Source of the DNA: Ostreiculturibacter nitratireducens
GTDB lineage: Bacteria; Pseudomonadota; Alphaproteobacteria; Rhodobacterales; Rhodobacteraceae
Assembly: GCF_032670585.1 (NCBI RefSeq)
Contig: NZ_JAVQHL010000001.1
Coordinates: 186,001-250,000, forward strand
Direction of reading: 5' to 3'
Length of the DNA: 64,000 bases
A model generated the notes under the pieces. It was given only the letters and a program-made list of their open reading frames with translations, searched no databases and was not told where the DNA came from. The translations under genes were made by a program, and so were the position numbers. Below, one piece after another: positions 44,443 through 53,404 of the stretch. Numbering within the stretch: position 1 is the stretch's first letter; every line of letters begins with the position of its first letter.

Positions 44443-44891
44443 CATGCGCAGCGGGCCTTTTCGGCGGCTTCCATCGCCTCGGCAGTAGCCTCGAGCGCGA
44501 GGAGGATCGATGCGTGGCGGTTCTTGTACTCCCGCGCGGGCAGCAGGACCTCCAGCCCGTCGAAGGGCGCGGAGGGAACCGGACCGTTCTCCTTCAGCAT
44601 GGCGCGAAGTTCATCCCGTGCCCGTTCGATCTCGGCCCGGGTCCGGCCAATGGCGACCGAGCCCAGGACCGAAGCGGATGCCTGGCCCAGGGCGCAGGCC
44701 TTCACGTCCTGCGCGAAGTCGGCGATGTGGCCATCCTTCACCACCACGTCGACGGTGACCGTCGAGCCGCAGAGAGGCGAGCGGCGCCGTGCGGACGCGT
44801 CCGGTGCCTCAAGCCGGCCGGCATGCGGAATGTCGGCGGCAAGCGCGAGAATACGCTGCGAGTAGAGCTTTATCAGGTCCTGGTCGCTCAT
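44442..44891 (-). CDS. iron-sulfur assembly scaffold-like protein (NifU N-terminal / IscU type)
   Basis: The 149-aa protein has a NifU-N/IscU-like fold with SPLCGSTVTVDV and the second Cys in VKACALGQASASV, in the U-type scaffold pattern. The third Cys usual in IscU/SufU is not at the expected place; the only other Cys is in the C-terminal ARCA. It may be a divergent scaffold or carrier. I chose the ATG at 44891 (MSDQDLIKLY) because GGGAAAG precedes it. It is divergent from hisI. Confidence 0.75.
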   Translation of the reverse strand: MSDQDLIKLYSQRILALAADIPHAGRLEAPDASARRRSPLCGSTVTVDVVVKDGHIADFAQDVKACALGQASASVLGSVAIGRTRAEIERARDELRAMLKENGPVPSAPFDGLEVLLPAREYKNRHASILLALEATAEAMEAAEKARCA

Positions 44892-44966
44892 CGCTTTCCC
44901 TTCAGCTTTCGCCGCCACGGCTTTTGTCCTAGATAGCGTCCGGACTCCCGCTTGCAAAGGTGCACC

Positions 44967-45338
44967 ATGGCCTCCTCTCTGCGCTTTGATCCCGCGACGC
45001 TCGCCTACGACGCCCGCGGCCTCATCCCCGCGATTGCGCAGGACGCCCGGAGCGGCGAAGTGCTGATGCTTGCCTGGATGAACGAGGGCGCCGTGACGCG
45101 GACGCTTGAGACTGGACGTGTAACCTATTGGTCACGATCGAGAAATGCCTTCTGGGTGAAGGGCGAAACCTCGGGTCATGTGCAGAAGCTCGTCGACTTC
45201 CGCTTCGACTGCGACCGCGATTGCCTGCTCGTGCTCGTGCAACAGGAAGGGCCGGCCTGCCACACCAACCGGCGCTCGTGCTTCTACACAGCCGTGCGTG
45301 ATGGCGCCGAGGTCGAGATCATGACGCCGGAGCCGTGA
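44967..45338 (+). CDS. hisI: phosphoribosyl-AMP cyclohydrolase
   Basis: The 123-aa protein is the PRA-CH domain alone: LIPAIAQDARSGEVLMLAWMN, TYWSRSRNAFWVKGETSGH, and the zinc Cys/Asp set DCDRDCLLVLV-like (FDCDRDC) and GPACHTNRRSCF. It opens the adenine ring in step three of histidine synthesis; HisE is encoded separately. AAAGG precedes the ATG at 44967. Confidence 0.95.
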   Translation: MASSLRFDPATLAYDARGLIPAIAQDARSGEVLMLAWMNEGAVTRTLETGRVTYWSRSRNAFWVKGETSGHVQKLVDFRFDCDRDCLLVLVQQEGPACHTNRRSCFYTAVRDGAEVEIMTPEP

Positions 45339-45353
45339 GGCCCGCGCGGGAGA

Positions 45354-46223
45354 TCAGACAAGGCCCACCATCTTCCTGATGTCGGCGGGGGATGCGCCCT
45401 CTTCCCGGTAGCGCCGTATGGCGCGGGCGTCGTCGCGCTTGGCAAGCCGCTTGCCATGCTCGTCACGGATCAGCGGATGGTGGTGATAGTCCGGTGTCGG
45501 CAAGCCGAGGAGCGCCTGCAAAAGGACGTGGATGCAGGTCGCGTCGAACAGATCCTCGCCGCGAACGACCTCGGTTATCCCCTGCGCCGCGTCGTCGACC
45601 GTGACCGCCAGGTGGTAGGAGGTGCCCATGTCGCGCCGGGCGAGGAGGACATCACCGACGCTGGCCATCACTTCTTCGGCGTCGATCCGATGCTGCCCTT
45701 CGTGCCGTGGTCCTGTTTCGGTAAACACCGGAAACCGGTCAGCCAGGTGATCCAGCGCCTTTCGGACATCGAGGCGAATGGCATCGCTGGCTTCGGCCTC
45801 CGCCATCGTGCGGTGGCGGCAGGTGCCGGGATAAACGAGTCCGTCAGGGCTGTGGACGGGTGGGGCAGCACCTTCCTGCGGCGCGGAGAGGGCGGCGCGG
45901 ATCTCGCCCCGTGTGCAGCGGCAGGGATAGAGCAGTCCGAGGAATGCCAGTTGGTCGATCGCTGCATTGTAGGCGTCCGTCCGTTCCGACTGGCGCATGA
46001 CGGGTGTGGGCCACGACAGGCCGAGCCACTCCAGATCCTCGTAGATCGCAGTTTCGAACTCGACGCGGCAGCGCGCGCGATCGATATCCTCGATGCGGAG
46101 GAGGAACTCCCCCGCGTCGGCGCGAGAATGCGCAACGAGTGCGGAATAGGCGTGCCCCAGATGCAGGAGCCCCGTGGGCGATGGTGCGAAGCGCGTGCGC
46201 TTCAACCTTGCCCCGCAAGCCAT
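45354..46223 (-). CDS. gluQ: glutamyl-Q tRNA(Asp) synthetase
   Basis: The 289-aa protein is a truncated class I glutamyl-tRNA synthetase: HLGHA signature (LHLGHAYSAL) and the KMSKS-like KRLAKRD, with no anticodon-binding domain. Zinc ligands appear as CRCTRGE and YPGTCRH. It attaches Glu to queuosine-34 of tRNA-Asp. The ATG at 46223 overlaps the trmFO end by 22 bp; a TTG at 46205 is an alternative start. Confidence 0.93.
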   Translation of the reverse strand: MACGARLKRTRFAPSPTGLLHLGHAYSALVAHSRADAGEFLLRIEDIDRARCRVEFETAIYEDLEWLGLSWPTPVMRQSERTDAYNAAIDQLAFLGLLYPCRCTRGEIRAALSAPQEGAAPPVHSPDGLVYPGTCRHRTMAEAEASDAIRLDVRKALDHLADRFPVFTETGPRHEGQHRIDAEEVMASVGDVLLARRDMGTSYHLAVTVDDAAQGITEVVRGEDLFDATCIHVLLQALLGLPTPDYHHHPLIRDEHGKRLAKRDDARAIRRYREEGASPADIRKMVGLV

Positions 46224-47542
46224 TGCTGGAACGCCTCTTTCGCGCGGTCGGTATAGGCCTTGTAGCGGTCCTTGCGGCCGCGCCGGCCACCTTTGGCGTC
46301 GATCGGTGGGAAGAGGCCGAAGTTGACGTTCATCGGCTGGAACGTCTTCGCATCCGCGCCGCCGGTGATATGCGTGATCAGTGCCCCCATCGCGGTCTCC
46401 GGCGGGGGCGGCGCGAGATCTTCGCCCTTGGCCTCGGCGGCCGCCATTCGGCCAGCCAGAAGGCCCATCGCGGCGCTTTCCACGTAACCTTCGACCCCGG
46501 TGACCTGGCCGGCGAAGCGGACATTCTGCCGCGAGCGCAGCCGCATCCGGTCGTCGAGAAGCGTGGGCGAGTTCAGGAACGTATTGCGGTGAATCCCGCC
46601 GAGCCGCGCGAAGCTCGCATTCTCGAGGCCCGGAATCATCCGGAAAACATCGGTTTGCGCGCCGTACTTCATCTTGGTCTGGAAGCCGACGATGTTGTAG
46701 AGCGTGCCGAGCTTGTTGTCGCGTCGGAGCTGGACCACGGCATGGGCCTTTTCGTCCGGCTTGTGCGCATTCGTCAGCCCCACCGGTTTCATCGGCCCGT
46801 GGCGAAGGGTTTCGCGGCCGCGCTCCGCCATGACTTCGATCGGCAGGCAGCCATCGAAATAGCCCGCCGTTTCGCCCTCGTGGAACTCGGTCTTGTCGGC
46901 AGCCAGAAGCGCGTCGATGAACGCTTCATACTGGTCGCGGTTCATCGGGCAGTTGATGTAGGCGGTGCGTTCCTCTTCGGTCTCGCCCTTGTCGTAGCGC
47001 GACTGCTTCCAGGCGACCGACATGTCGATGCTTTCGGCGTAGACGATCGGTGCGATGGCGTCGAAGAAGGCCAGTGCCTCGGCGCCAGTTTCGGCCCGGA
47101 TCGCCTCGGCAAGCGCGGTGGAGGTCAGGGGGCCGGTCGCGATGATCCAGGACCCGTCGGAGGGCAGGGCCGTCACCTCGCCTTCGACGACGGAGATCAG
47201 GGGATGGCCCCGGAGGCGTTCCGTCACGGAGAGCGCAAATGGATCCCGGTCAACGGCAAGGGCTCCGCCTGCGGGCAGGCGGTGCGCCTCGGCCATTTCC
47301 ATGATCAGGCCGCCGGCAGCGCGCATTTCCCAGTGGAGGAGCCCCACGGCGTTCCGTTCGTCATCGTCCGAACGGAACGAGTTCGAACAGACCATCTCGG
47401 CGAAATGCCCGGTGCGGTGGGCGAAAGTCCCCTTATCGGGACGCATTTCGTGCAGCACGACAGGCACGCCCGCCTGGGCCGCCTGCCATGCAGCTTCGGA
47501 GCCGGCCATGCCGCCGCCAATGATGTGGATCGGTTCTACCAT
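46202..47542 (-). CDS. trmFO: folate-dependent tRNA (uracil-54-C5)-methyltransferase
   Basis: The 446-aa FAD protein has the N-terminal dinucleotide fold IHIIGGGMAGSEAAW, MVCSNSFRSD, the catalytic Cys in the INCPMNRDQYEAF segment, and the C-terminal FQPMNVNFGLFPP signature. It makes ribothymidine 54 in tRNA using methylene-THF, replacing TrmA. It is upstream of gluQ and overlaps it. Confidence 0.95.
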   Translation of the reverse strand: MVEPIHIIGGGMAGSEAAWQAAQAGVPVVLHEMRPDKGTFAHRTGHFAEMVCSNSFRSDDDERNAVGLLHWEMRAAGGLIMEMAEAHRLPAGGALAVDRDPFALSVTERLRGHPLISVVEGEVTALPSDGSWIIATGPLTSTALAEAIRAETGAEALAFFDAIAPIVYAESIDMSVAWKQSRYDKGETEEERTAYINCPMNRDQYEAFIDALLAADKTEFHEGETAGYFDGCLPIEVMAERGRETLRHGPMKPVGLTNAHKPDEKAHAVVQLRRDNKLGTLYNIVGFQTKMKYGAQTDVFRMIPGLENASFARLGGIHRNTFLNSPTLLDDRMRLRSRQNVRFAGQVTGVEGYVESAAMGLLAGRMAAAEAKGEDLAPPPPETAMGALITHITGGADAKTFQPMNVNFGLFPPIDAKGGRRGRKDRYKAYTDRAKEAFQQWLAGQG

Positions 47543-47582
47543 TTGGGGGTGATGTAGCGACCCCCAGACGAAAAGGGAAGTC

Positions 47583-48143
47583 TCAGGCGCTGCGCCGTTC
47601 CGGAAGCGGGTTCACGGCTTTGTCAGCGCCGCTGGCGGCTCGGTTCGCGGGCACACCCGAAGCGGTCTTGGCTGCGACGAGGTGCCGGCGCGCCTGATGC
47701 GCTTCAGCCGCGGATTTCCCGCGGGTCGGGACCGCCAGCGGATTGGTCAAGAGCAACGCGTCGACCACCTGGACCTTGGTGCCCGAGAGCAGGAAGAGCG
47801 CCGCCACGAGCGCCATATCGCGCGTCAGGGAGGTGAGGGCGGCTGCCGGCTCGAAGGCGCCGCCGGTCCGAAGGAGGCTCGCCCAGAGAACGTAGACCGC
47901 AAGGACGAATGCCGCGGTCCGCGCAAGGCGACCGAACATCGTGACAGCCGCGGCGGCGCAGGCCGCGGCGGCGAAGAGCCAGCTTTCGATCGAATGCGGC
48001 AACGCTTGGGCATATGCCGCGATTCCCGATGTCATCGCGGCAAGGCCCGAGGCCGCGACGAAGAAATAGGAGGCAATGAGGATACGAAGCCCGTGAACAA
48101 CTCCGTCCATTCCGTCGATCTGGGTAACCGCCTTGCTGGCCAT
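47583..48143 (-). CDS. four-helix membrane protein of unknown function
   Basis: The 186-aa protein has about four hydrophobic helices between residues 18 and 130 and a basic C-terminal tail of about 45 residues, predicted cytoplasmic. The layout resembles DoxX-like proteins, but no signature is clear. GGAAGG precedes the ATG at 48143; a longer N-terminal extension is possible but non-hydrophobic and less likely. It stands 40 bp before trmFO on the same strand. Confidence 0.65.
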   Translation of the reverse strand: MASKAVTQIDGMDGVVHGLRILIASYFFVAASGLAAMTSGIAAYAQALPHSIESWLFAAAACAAAAVTMFGRLARTAAFVLAVYVLWASLLRTGGAFEPAAALTSLTRDMALVAALFLLSGTKVQVVDALLLTNPLAVPTRGKSAAEAHQARRHLVAAKTASGVPANRAASGADKAVNPLPERRSA

Positions 48144-48350
48144 CTTGCACCTTCCAATCACACGCAATGCTACCGCAGGCTTGGCGCGAGGCAGGTAGGT
48201 TCCAATGCGCCGAGTGCTTGTCACTGCAAAGCAAGAGGAACCGAATCAATGCGGCGATATTTTGACTAAATGTTAAACTTTGTCGGCCTTCGTGGAGCGT
48301 GCCGCGGGAACACCGCCCGAGAATCGGACACTGCTTCGGGCGCGCCCGCC

Positions 48351-49157
48351 TCAGAACCTGCCGAGCGCGAGAAGCGGCCGCGCGGGTTGCCACGTTCCGA
48401 AAGCACGATGATCGACCGGCCGCTTCTGCCCCCTGGCTCCGGAAAAACGCCAGGTCAGGCCGGCCATGACGACGGGCTCTGTCGGCGCGGAGTCGCGGCC
48501 CCAGAGACCCGTCGCGCCCATCGCTGCAGTGATCTCGATCCGGCCATCCCCGATGCCGTGCCGCAAGCCGGCCAGCCATTCGTATCCGGTCGCTGAGATC
48601 GCGGCCTCGTCGAACTCGGCGAGCGTCGCTTGTGCGAAGACCGAGGTTCGGTCCGAATACGCGTGGCTGATGCCGCCAGACACCGAGACGAAATCGACAT
48701 TGCGCATGGCCGAACCGTGGATCATGCCCGCGCCTGCGCGCGCTTCCACGATGGTGCCGCCGCCAATTACAGCCAGGACCTCGATGCCGGCGGACCCGAT
48801 CGTGAGCTCCCGGTCGTCCATGTCGGCGAGGCTGGCGAAGAACCCGTATTTCCGGTCCCTGCCCGGCGCGAGATAGACGTGAAGGTCGACCTGTCCCAGG
48901 AAACCATCGTCAATCACCTCGCCGCCGAGGTCGAGTTGCACGCCATGGGCAGGGCCGGTCCGGAAATCGCCGGTCAGATGCAGTGCCGAGCTGGCGCCGT
49001 CGTTCCCCGTGGCTGCGGCCCAGCCGTCGAGTTCTGCGAAATTGAGCCCGATATCCAGGCTTTGGGCAGCGACCGGTCCGGCCGCGACTGCCAAGGTCGC
49101 GACCAGAGGCGGAAGTAACCCGCGCAGCGCCTGCGGGGCGATCTGAAGGGCTTTCAT
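48351..49157 (-). CDS. predicted outer-membrane beta-barrel protein
   Basis: The 268-aa protein has a signal peptide (cleaved after VAAQ, residue 32) and many short alternating strands typical of a small porin-like barrel. A Phe-terminated strand VVMAGLTWRF, the usual outer-membrane sorting signal, ends at about residue 238, but the frame continues for 30 residues and ends in GRF. A TTAA-N7-TTAA palindrome lies 81 bp upstream. Function is unknown. Confidence 0.7.
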   Translation of the reverse strand: MKALQIAPQALRGLLPPLVATLAVAAGPVAAQSLDIGLNFAELDGWAAATGNDGASSALHLTGDFRTGPAHGVQLDLGGEVIDDGFLGQVDLHVYLAPGRDRKYGFFASLADMDDRELTIGSAGIEVLAVIGGGTIVEARAGAGMIHGSAMRNVDFVSVSGGISHAYSDRTSVFAQATLAEFDEAAISATGYEWLAGLRHGIGDGRIEITAAMGATGLWGRDSAPTEPVVMAGLTWRFSGARGQKRPVDHRAFGTWQPARPLLALGRF

Positions 49158-49237
49158 GGTGATCTCGCTCTTCGCGGCGGGCCTGGAATCCGGCCCCGGT
49201 CTCGGTTCCTGCGAAGAGATATCGCGGAGCGCGATGC

Positions 49238-49252
49238 TTAATGAAACCTTAA
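49238..49252. promoter_or_regulatory. CtrA-type box TTAA-N7-TTAA
   Basis: TTAA at 49238 and 49249 flank exactly seven bases. This is the full CtrA consensus of Caulobacter and relatives. It is 81 bp before the outer-membrane protein start, a suitable promoter position, in a region otherwise GC-rich. Confidence 0.5.
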
Positions 49253-49293
49253 ACTGATCAATTGGTTAATTGTCGTCCCGGGTAAAGTCGGTG

Positions 49294-49320
49294 CGGTCCC
49301 GGCCGTGAAGGCCGGGACCG
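49294..49320 (-). terminator. probable gyrA terminator
   Basis: An 11-bp perfect GC stem (49294-49304 with 49310-49320) and 5-base loop start 7 bp past the gyrA stop codon. The T tract is poor (CTTTA later), so it may be a partial terminator or 3'-end stabiliser. Confidence 0.5.
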
Positions 49321-49327
49321 GCCACCG

Positions 49328-52051
49328 TTATTCCTCGCCTTCACCCTGATCGGCGATCCGGGCGACCGAGACGACCTCTTCGCCCTTCGCGAGTTCGAAG
49401 ATCTTGACGCCGCCCGCCGTCCGCGACCGGAACGAGATGCCTTCGACGGGGCAGCGGATCGATTGGCCAGTGGAGGTTGCCAGCATGATCTGGTCGTCCA
49501 TCTCCACCGGGAAGGACGCGACGAGCTTGCCGCCACGCATGGCCTTGTCCATTGCCATGACGCCCTGGCCGCCACGCCCCCGGATCGGATAGTCGTGCGA
49601 GGAGGAGATCTTGCCAGCCCCGCGCGCGGTGATCGTAAGGATCAGGTCTTCCGCCGCGGACATCTCGGCATAACGCTCCGGAGACAGCTGCCCGGCTTCC
49701 ACCGTTTCCTCGTCCTCGTCGGCCTCGGCTCCATCATCGAGGGCACCCGCGACGGCGCGGCGCATCTTCAGATAGGCCGCGCGCTCCTCGGGCGACGCCT
49801 CGAAGTGGCGGATCACCGACATGGAGACGACGTTGTCGCCGTTCGCAAGCCTGATCCCCCTAACGCCCGTGGAATCGCGGCCCTTGAAGACGCGAACCTC
49901 GGTGGTCGAGAAGCGGATGGCGCGCCCGAGGGCCGTCACCAGCATGACGTCATCGTTCTCGTCGCAGATGCGCGCGTTCACGAGCGACACGCCTTCCGGT
50001 AGCTTCATCGCGATCTTGCCGTTGCGCATGACGTTGGTGAAGTCAGACAGCGCGTTCCGGCGCACGTCGCCGTCGGATGTCGCGAAGAAGATCTGGAGGT
50101 TCGCCCATTCCTCCTCCGGCACGTCCACTGGCATGAGCGCCGCGATGGAGACGCCCTGGTCGATCGGCAGGATGTTTACGATGGCCTTGCCCTTCGCATT
50201 GCGCCCGGCAAGCGGCAGGCGCCAGCACTTCAGCTTGTAGACCATGCCGTCAGTCGTGAAGAACAGAAGCGCTGTATGCGTGTTGGCCACGAAAAGCGTG
50301 GTCACCACGTCGTCTTCCTTGGTCTGCATCGAGGCAAGGCCCTTGCCGCCGCGCCGCTGCGAGCGGAATTCGGCGAGGGGAGTGCGCTTGATATAGCCGC
50401 CCGAGGTAATCGTGACGACCATGTCCTCGCGCTCGATCAGGTCCTCGTCCTCGAGGTCGCCGGCCCAGTCCACGATCTCGGTGCGCCGGGGCACCGCGAA
50501 CTGGTTTCTGACCTCGCGAAGCTCGTCCGAGATGATCGCCATGATCCGCTCGCGGCTCCCGAGTATGTCCAGGTAGTCGCGGATCTTCGCGGCAAGCTCC
50601 TGCAGCTCGTCGGTGACTTCCTTCACGCCCATCGCGGTCAGGCGCTGCAGGCGCAGGTCGAGGATCGCGCGGGCTTGGGTTTCGGACAGGTTGTAGGTCC
50701 CGTCCTCGTTCATCTTGTGCTTCGGGTCGTCGATCAGCTGGATGTAGTCGGCAATATCGGCCGCCGGCCAGCGCCGGGTCATCAGCCTTTCGCGCGCCTC
50801 GGCCGGATCGGCGGATGAGCGGATCGTCGCGACGACCTCGTCCACGTTGGATACGGCAACCGCGAGGCCGCAGAGGATGTGGCTGCGCTCACGGGCCTTT
50901 CTGAGTTCGAAGGCGGTCCGGCGCGCGACAACTTCTTCCCGGAACGCTATGAAATACGTCAGGAAATCGCGCAGCGTCAGCTGTTCCGGCCGGCCGCCGT
51001 TCAGCGCCAGCATGTTGCAGCCGAAAGAGGTCTGCATGGGCGTGAAGCGATAGAGTTGGTTCAGGACCACCTCCGGCGTCGCATCGCGTTTCAGTTCGAC
51101 AACAACGCGCACACCGACGCGGTCGGATTCGTCCTGCACATGGGCGATACCCTCGATCTTCTTGTCGCGCGCGGCCTCGGCGATCTTCTCGATCATCGAT
51201 GCCTTGTTCACCTGGTAGGGGATCTCGTCCACGACGATGGCATAGCGGTCCTTCCGCAACTCCTCGACCCGAGTCTTCGCCCGGATGATGACGCTTCCGC
51301 GCCCTTCGAGGTAAGCCTTCCGCGCGCCGGAGCGGCCAAGGATGATCCCGCCGGTCGGGAAATCCGGGGCGGGGATGATCTCCATCAGCGCTTCGGTCGA
51401 CAGATCCGGGTTCTCGATCAGCGCGAGCGTCGCGTCAACGACCTCGCCGAGGTTGTGCGGCGGAATGTTGGTCGCCATGCCGACGGCGATGCCGCCCGCG
51501 CCGTTGACCAGCATGTTCGGAAACCGCGCCGGAAGAACCGTCGGTTCCCGGTCCTTGCCGTCGTAGTTGTCCTGGAAATCGACCGTGTCCTTCTCGATAT
51601 CCGCGAGGAGGGAGGCCGCCGCCTTGTCCATTCGGACTTCGGTATAACGCATCGCGGCCGGGTTATCGCCGTCCATCGAGCCGAAGTTGCCCTGACCGTC
51701 GAGAAGCGGCAGCGACATCGAGAATGGCTGCGCCATCCGCACCAGCGCGTCGTAGATCGCCGCGTCGCCGTGCGGGTGGTATTTACCCATCACGTCGCCG
51801 ACCGGGCGCGCCGATTTGCGGTAGGGCTTGTCATGCGTGTTCCCGGTTTCGTGCATCGCGTAGAGAATGCGCCGGTGCACGGGCTTCAGCCCGTCACGCA
51901 GGTCGGGGATCGCGCGGCTCACGATCACGCTCATCGCGTAATCGAGATAAGCCGTCTTCATTTCATCGGCGATCGAAACCGTCGGGCCTTCATAGGCCGG
52001 GCGCGGGGCGATTTCCCCTTCGTTTTCAGGGGGTTCCGGGATGTCTGTCAC
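49328..52051 (-). CDS. gyrA: DNA gyrase subunit A
   Basis: The protein of about 907 aa has the breakage-reunion domain with the catalytic Tyr in AAMRYTEVRM, the QRDR region (GDVMGKYHPHGDAAIYDALVR) and six C-terminal beta-pinwheel repeats with GyrA-box QRRGGKG. It cuts and rejoins DNA for supercoiling. The QRDR serine position reads His-Gly-Asp-Ala around KYHPHGD; no resistance claim is made. I chose the GTG at 52051 because a predicted promoter (52097-52126) would start transcription downstream of the in-frame ATG at 52108. Confidence 0.93.
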   Translation of the reverse strand: MTDIPEPPENEGEIAPRPAYEGPTVSIADEMKTAYLDYAMSVIVSRAIPDLRDGLKPVHRRILYAMHETGNTHDKPYRKSARPVGDVMGKYHPHGDAAIYDALVRMAQPFSMSLPLLDGQGNFGSMDGDNPAAMRYTEVRMDKAAASLLADIEKDTVDFQDNYDGKDREPTVLPARFPNMLVNGAGGIAVGMATNIPPHNLGEVVDATLALIENPDLSTEALMEIIPAPDFPTGGIILGRSGARKAYLEGRGSVIIRAKTRVEELRKDRYAIVVDEIPYQVNKASMIEKIAEAARDKKIEGIAHVQDESDRVGVRVVVELKRDATPEVVLNQLYRFTPMQTSFGCNMLALNGGRPEQLTLRDFLTYFIAFREEVVARRTAFELRKARERSHILCGLAVAVSNVDEVVATIRSSADPAEARERLMTRRWPAADIADYIQLIDDPKHKMNEDGTYNLSETQARAILDLRLQRLTAMGVKEVTDELQELAAKIRDYLDILGSRERIMAIISDELREVRNQFAVPRRTEIVDWAGDLEDEDLIEREDMVVTITSGGYIKRTPLAEFRSQRRGGKGLASMQTKEDDVVTTLFVANTHTALLFFTTDGMVYKLKCWRLPLAGRNAKGKAIVNILPIDQGVSIAALMPVDVPEEEWANLQIFFATSDGDVRRNALSDFTNVMRNGKIAMKLPEGVSLVNARICDENDDVMLVTALGRAIRFSTTEVRVFKGRDSTGVRGIRLANGDNVVSMSVIRHFEASPEERAAYLKMRRAVAGALDDGAEADEDEETVEAGQLSPERYAEMSAAEDLILTITARGAGKISSSHDYPIRGRGGQGVMAMDKAMRGGKLVASFPVEMDDQIMLATSTGQSIRCPVEGISFRSRTAGGVKIFELAKGEEVVSVARIADQGEGEE

Positions 52052-52096
52052 GGGCTGCTCGCGTCTCTGCCAAGGGTCTAGATTTTGTTGTTCAAT

Positions 52097-52126
52097 CTTA
52101 TACCGCATCCCGGATATGGGGTGCAA
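52097..52126 (-). promoter_or_regulatory. sigma-70-type promoter of gyrA
   Basis: On the minus strand TTGCAC (complement of 52121-52126) and TATAAG (complement of 52097-52102) are 18 bp apart. Transcription would start near 52090, placing a short leader before the GTG at 52051 and excluding the ATG at 52108. Confidence 0.55.
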
Positions 52127-52242
52127 CCAAGCGTGCGCACGCATTCTGGCATCAGTTGCATGAGAGTGCTAACATACTGTTTTTGTTGAAACTTAATCAG
52201 ACTCGGGCATCATTTCCCCCAGAAGAAAACTGGAGGCAGAAG

Positions 52243-52512
52243 ATGCGCGCATCCGAAACCGAACTGATGTTGAAGGGATACGGGCTCACGACGGCGGAGC
52301 TTTTCTATCGGATACCTGACTACAAGAGCGTCCTGAACAGCTTCATCTGGCAGGAATACGACCTGGCCCCGGACTACCCCGAACTGTTCCGGTTCATCGA
52401 GTTCTGGCAGGAGAAGATCGAAGGGCCACTGCACTCCGTCAGGTTCACCCACAGGAAGCTGATCGCGCCGGGCGAATGGCGGCAGGTGGTGGGGGAGTTC
52501 CGGATCCATTGA
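52243..52512 (+). CDS. Usg-like family protein
   Basis: The 89-aa protein has the Usg family sequence (LMLKGYGLTTAELFYRIPDY, FIWQEYDLAPDYPELFRFIEFWQ). The family is small, alphaproteobacterial and of unknown function; in other genomes it stands next to tryptophan genes. GGAGG precedes the ATG by 6 bp. It is a single gene convergent with the N-acetyltransferase gene. Confidence 0.85.
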   Translation: MRASETELMLKGYGLTTAELFYRIPDYKSVLNSFIWQEYDLAPDYPELFRFIEFWQEKIEGPLHSVRFTHRKLIAPGEWRQVVGEFRIH

Positions 52513-52543
52513 CGCCGGGACGGACCACCGGCCTCATTGCGGA

Positions 52544-53353
52544 TCAGCTGACGCAGTCCATCATTTCGGGCTGGAGGCGCTTCCATACGGCGGCGACCGT
52601 TCGATCGTCGGCGGCGATGCGGAACTCCTTGCGCAGGACGCTGGCCAGGTCCGCCTCCGACACGATCTCGCGCTCTTTCGCGTCGGAAGTGAACCGACGG
52701 TCGAAAAGGCTGACGCGTCCGTTGGCAGTGACACGGTGCAGCATCAGGTGGTTGGGGAACGGAGACTGCGGGAAGCGGGCACAGAAGAAGTTGGCGGCGA
52801 CGTAATCGGGTGGCGTGACCGGGGAACGGTCGAAACCGTACAGCGCGAACCAACCCTCAGGCGTTTCGCGTTCCATCACGGTTTCTTCCGTCGCGGTGTC
52901 GGCGCGCAACCGATAACGCCCCAGACGGTCCTCCTGTGGACCCGACTGGCCAAGTTCCAGGGGCACCTCCGGAACCGAGCCGCCAAAGCCGGCATCGGCC
53001 AGAAAACTCCGCTCTCCAATCGTGACGACATACGACAGGTGCGCCCTCGGCCCTCCGGTTGCCGCGCCCATGCGGACACGCCCGAGAACGGGCACCGCCC
53101 GATAACCCAACGCCGCCAGCGCCATTCCGAAAAGCGTATTCAGTTCAAAGCAGTAGCCGCCATGTCCGTCCACGACGAGCTTTTTCCAGATCGCCGCGGG
53201 GTCCAGGTCCGGAACCTTTCCCAGATAGGGTTCGGTGTTCTCGAACGGTATGGCCGTAAGTTGGGCCGCCTGAAGCGCGGCGAGCGCCTCAGGCGTTGCG
53301 GCTCCGGGCCGGTGAGCGATGCGGTCGAGATAGCGATCGAGATCGAAGGTCAT
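52544..53353 (-). CDS. arylamine N-acetyltransferase
   Basis: The 269-aa protein has the NAT catalytic triad: Cys in GHGGYCFELN, His in PRAHLSYVV and Asp in FLADAGFGG. It moves acetyl from acetyl-CoA to arylamines, hydrazines or arylhydroxylamines. The ATG at 53353 gives the family N-terminus (MTFDLDRYLDRI). It is divergent from a LysR gene, with a 7-7-7 dyad in the 97-bp spacer that may control both. Confidence 0.9.
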   Translation of the reverse strand: MTFDLDRYLDRIAHRPGAATPEALAALQAAQLTAIPFENTEPYLGKVPDLDPAAIWKKLVVDGHGGYCFELNTLFGMALAALGYRAVPVLGRVRMGAATGGPRAHLSYVVTIGERSFLADAGFGGSVPEVPLELGQSGPQEDRLGRYRLRADTATEETVMERETPEGWFALYGFDRSPVTPPDYVAANFFCARFPQSPFPNHLMLHRVTANGRVSLFDRRFTSDAKEREIVSEADLASVLRKEFRIAADDRTVAAVWKRLQPEMMDCVS

Positions 53354-53404
53354 GGAAGTCTTCCAAGCATTTGTGACCAGGATTAGGCGCGATTGACCCT
53401 CTGG

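Noticed and set aside
52164..52172. GAGTGCTAA, half of a CIRCE heat-shock operator, upstream of the Usg-like gene
   Set aside because: The partner arm at the required 9-bp spacing matches only four of nine bases.
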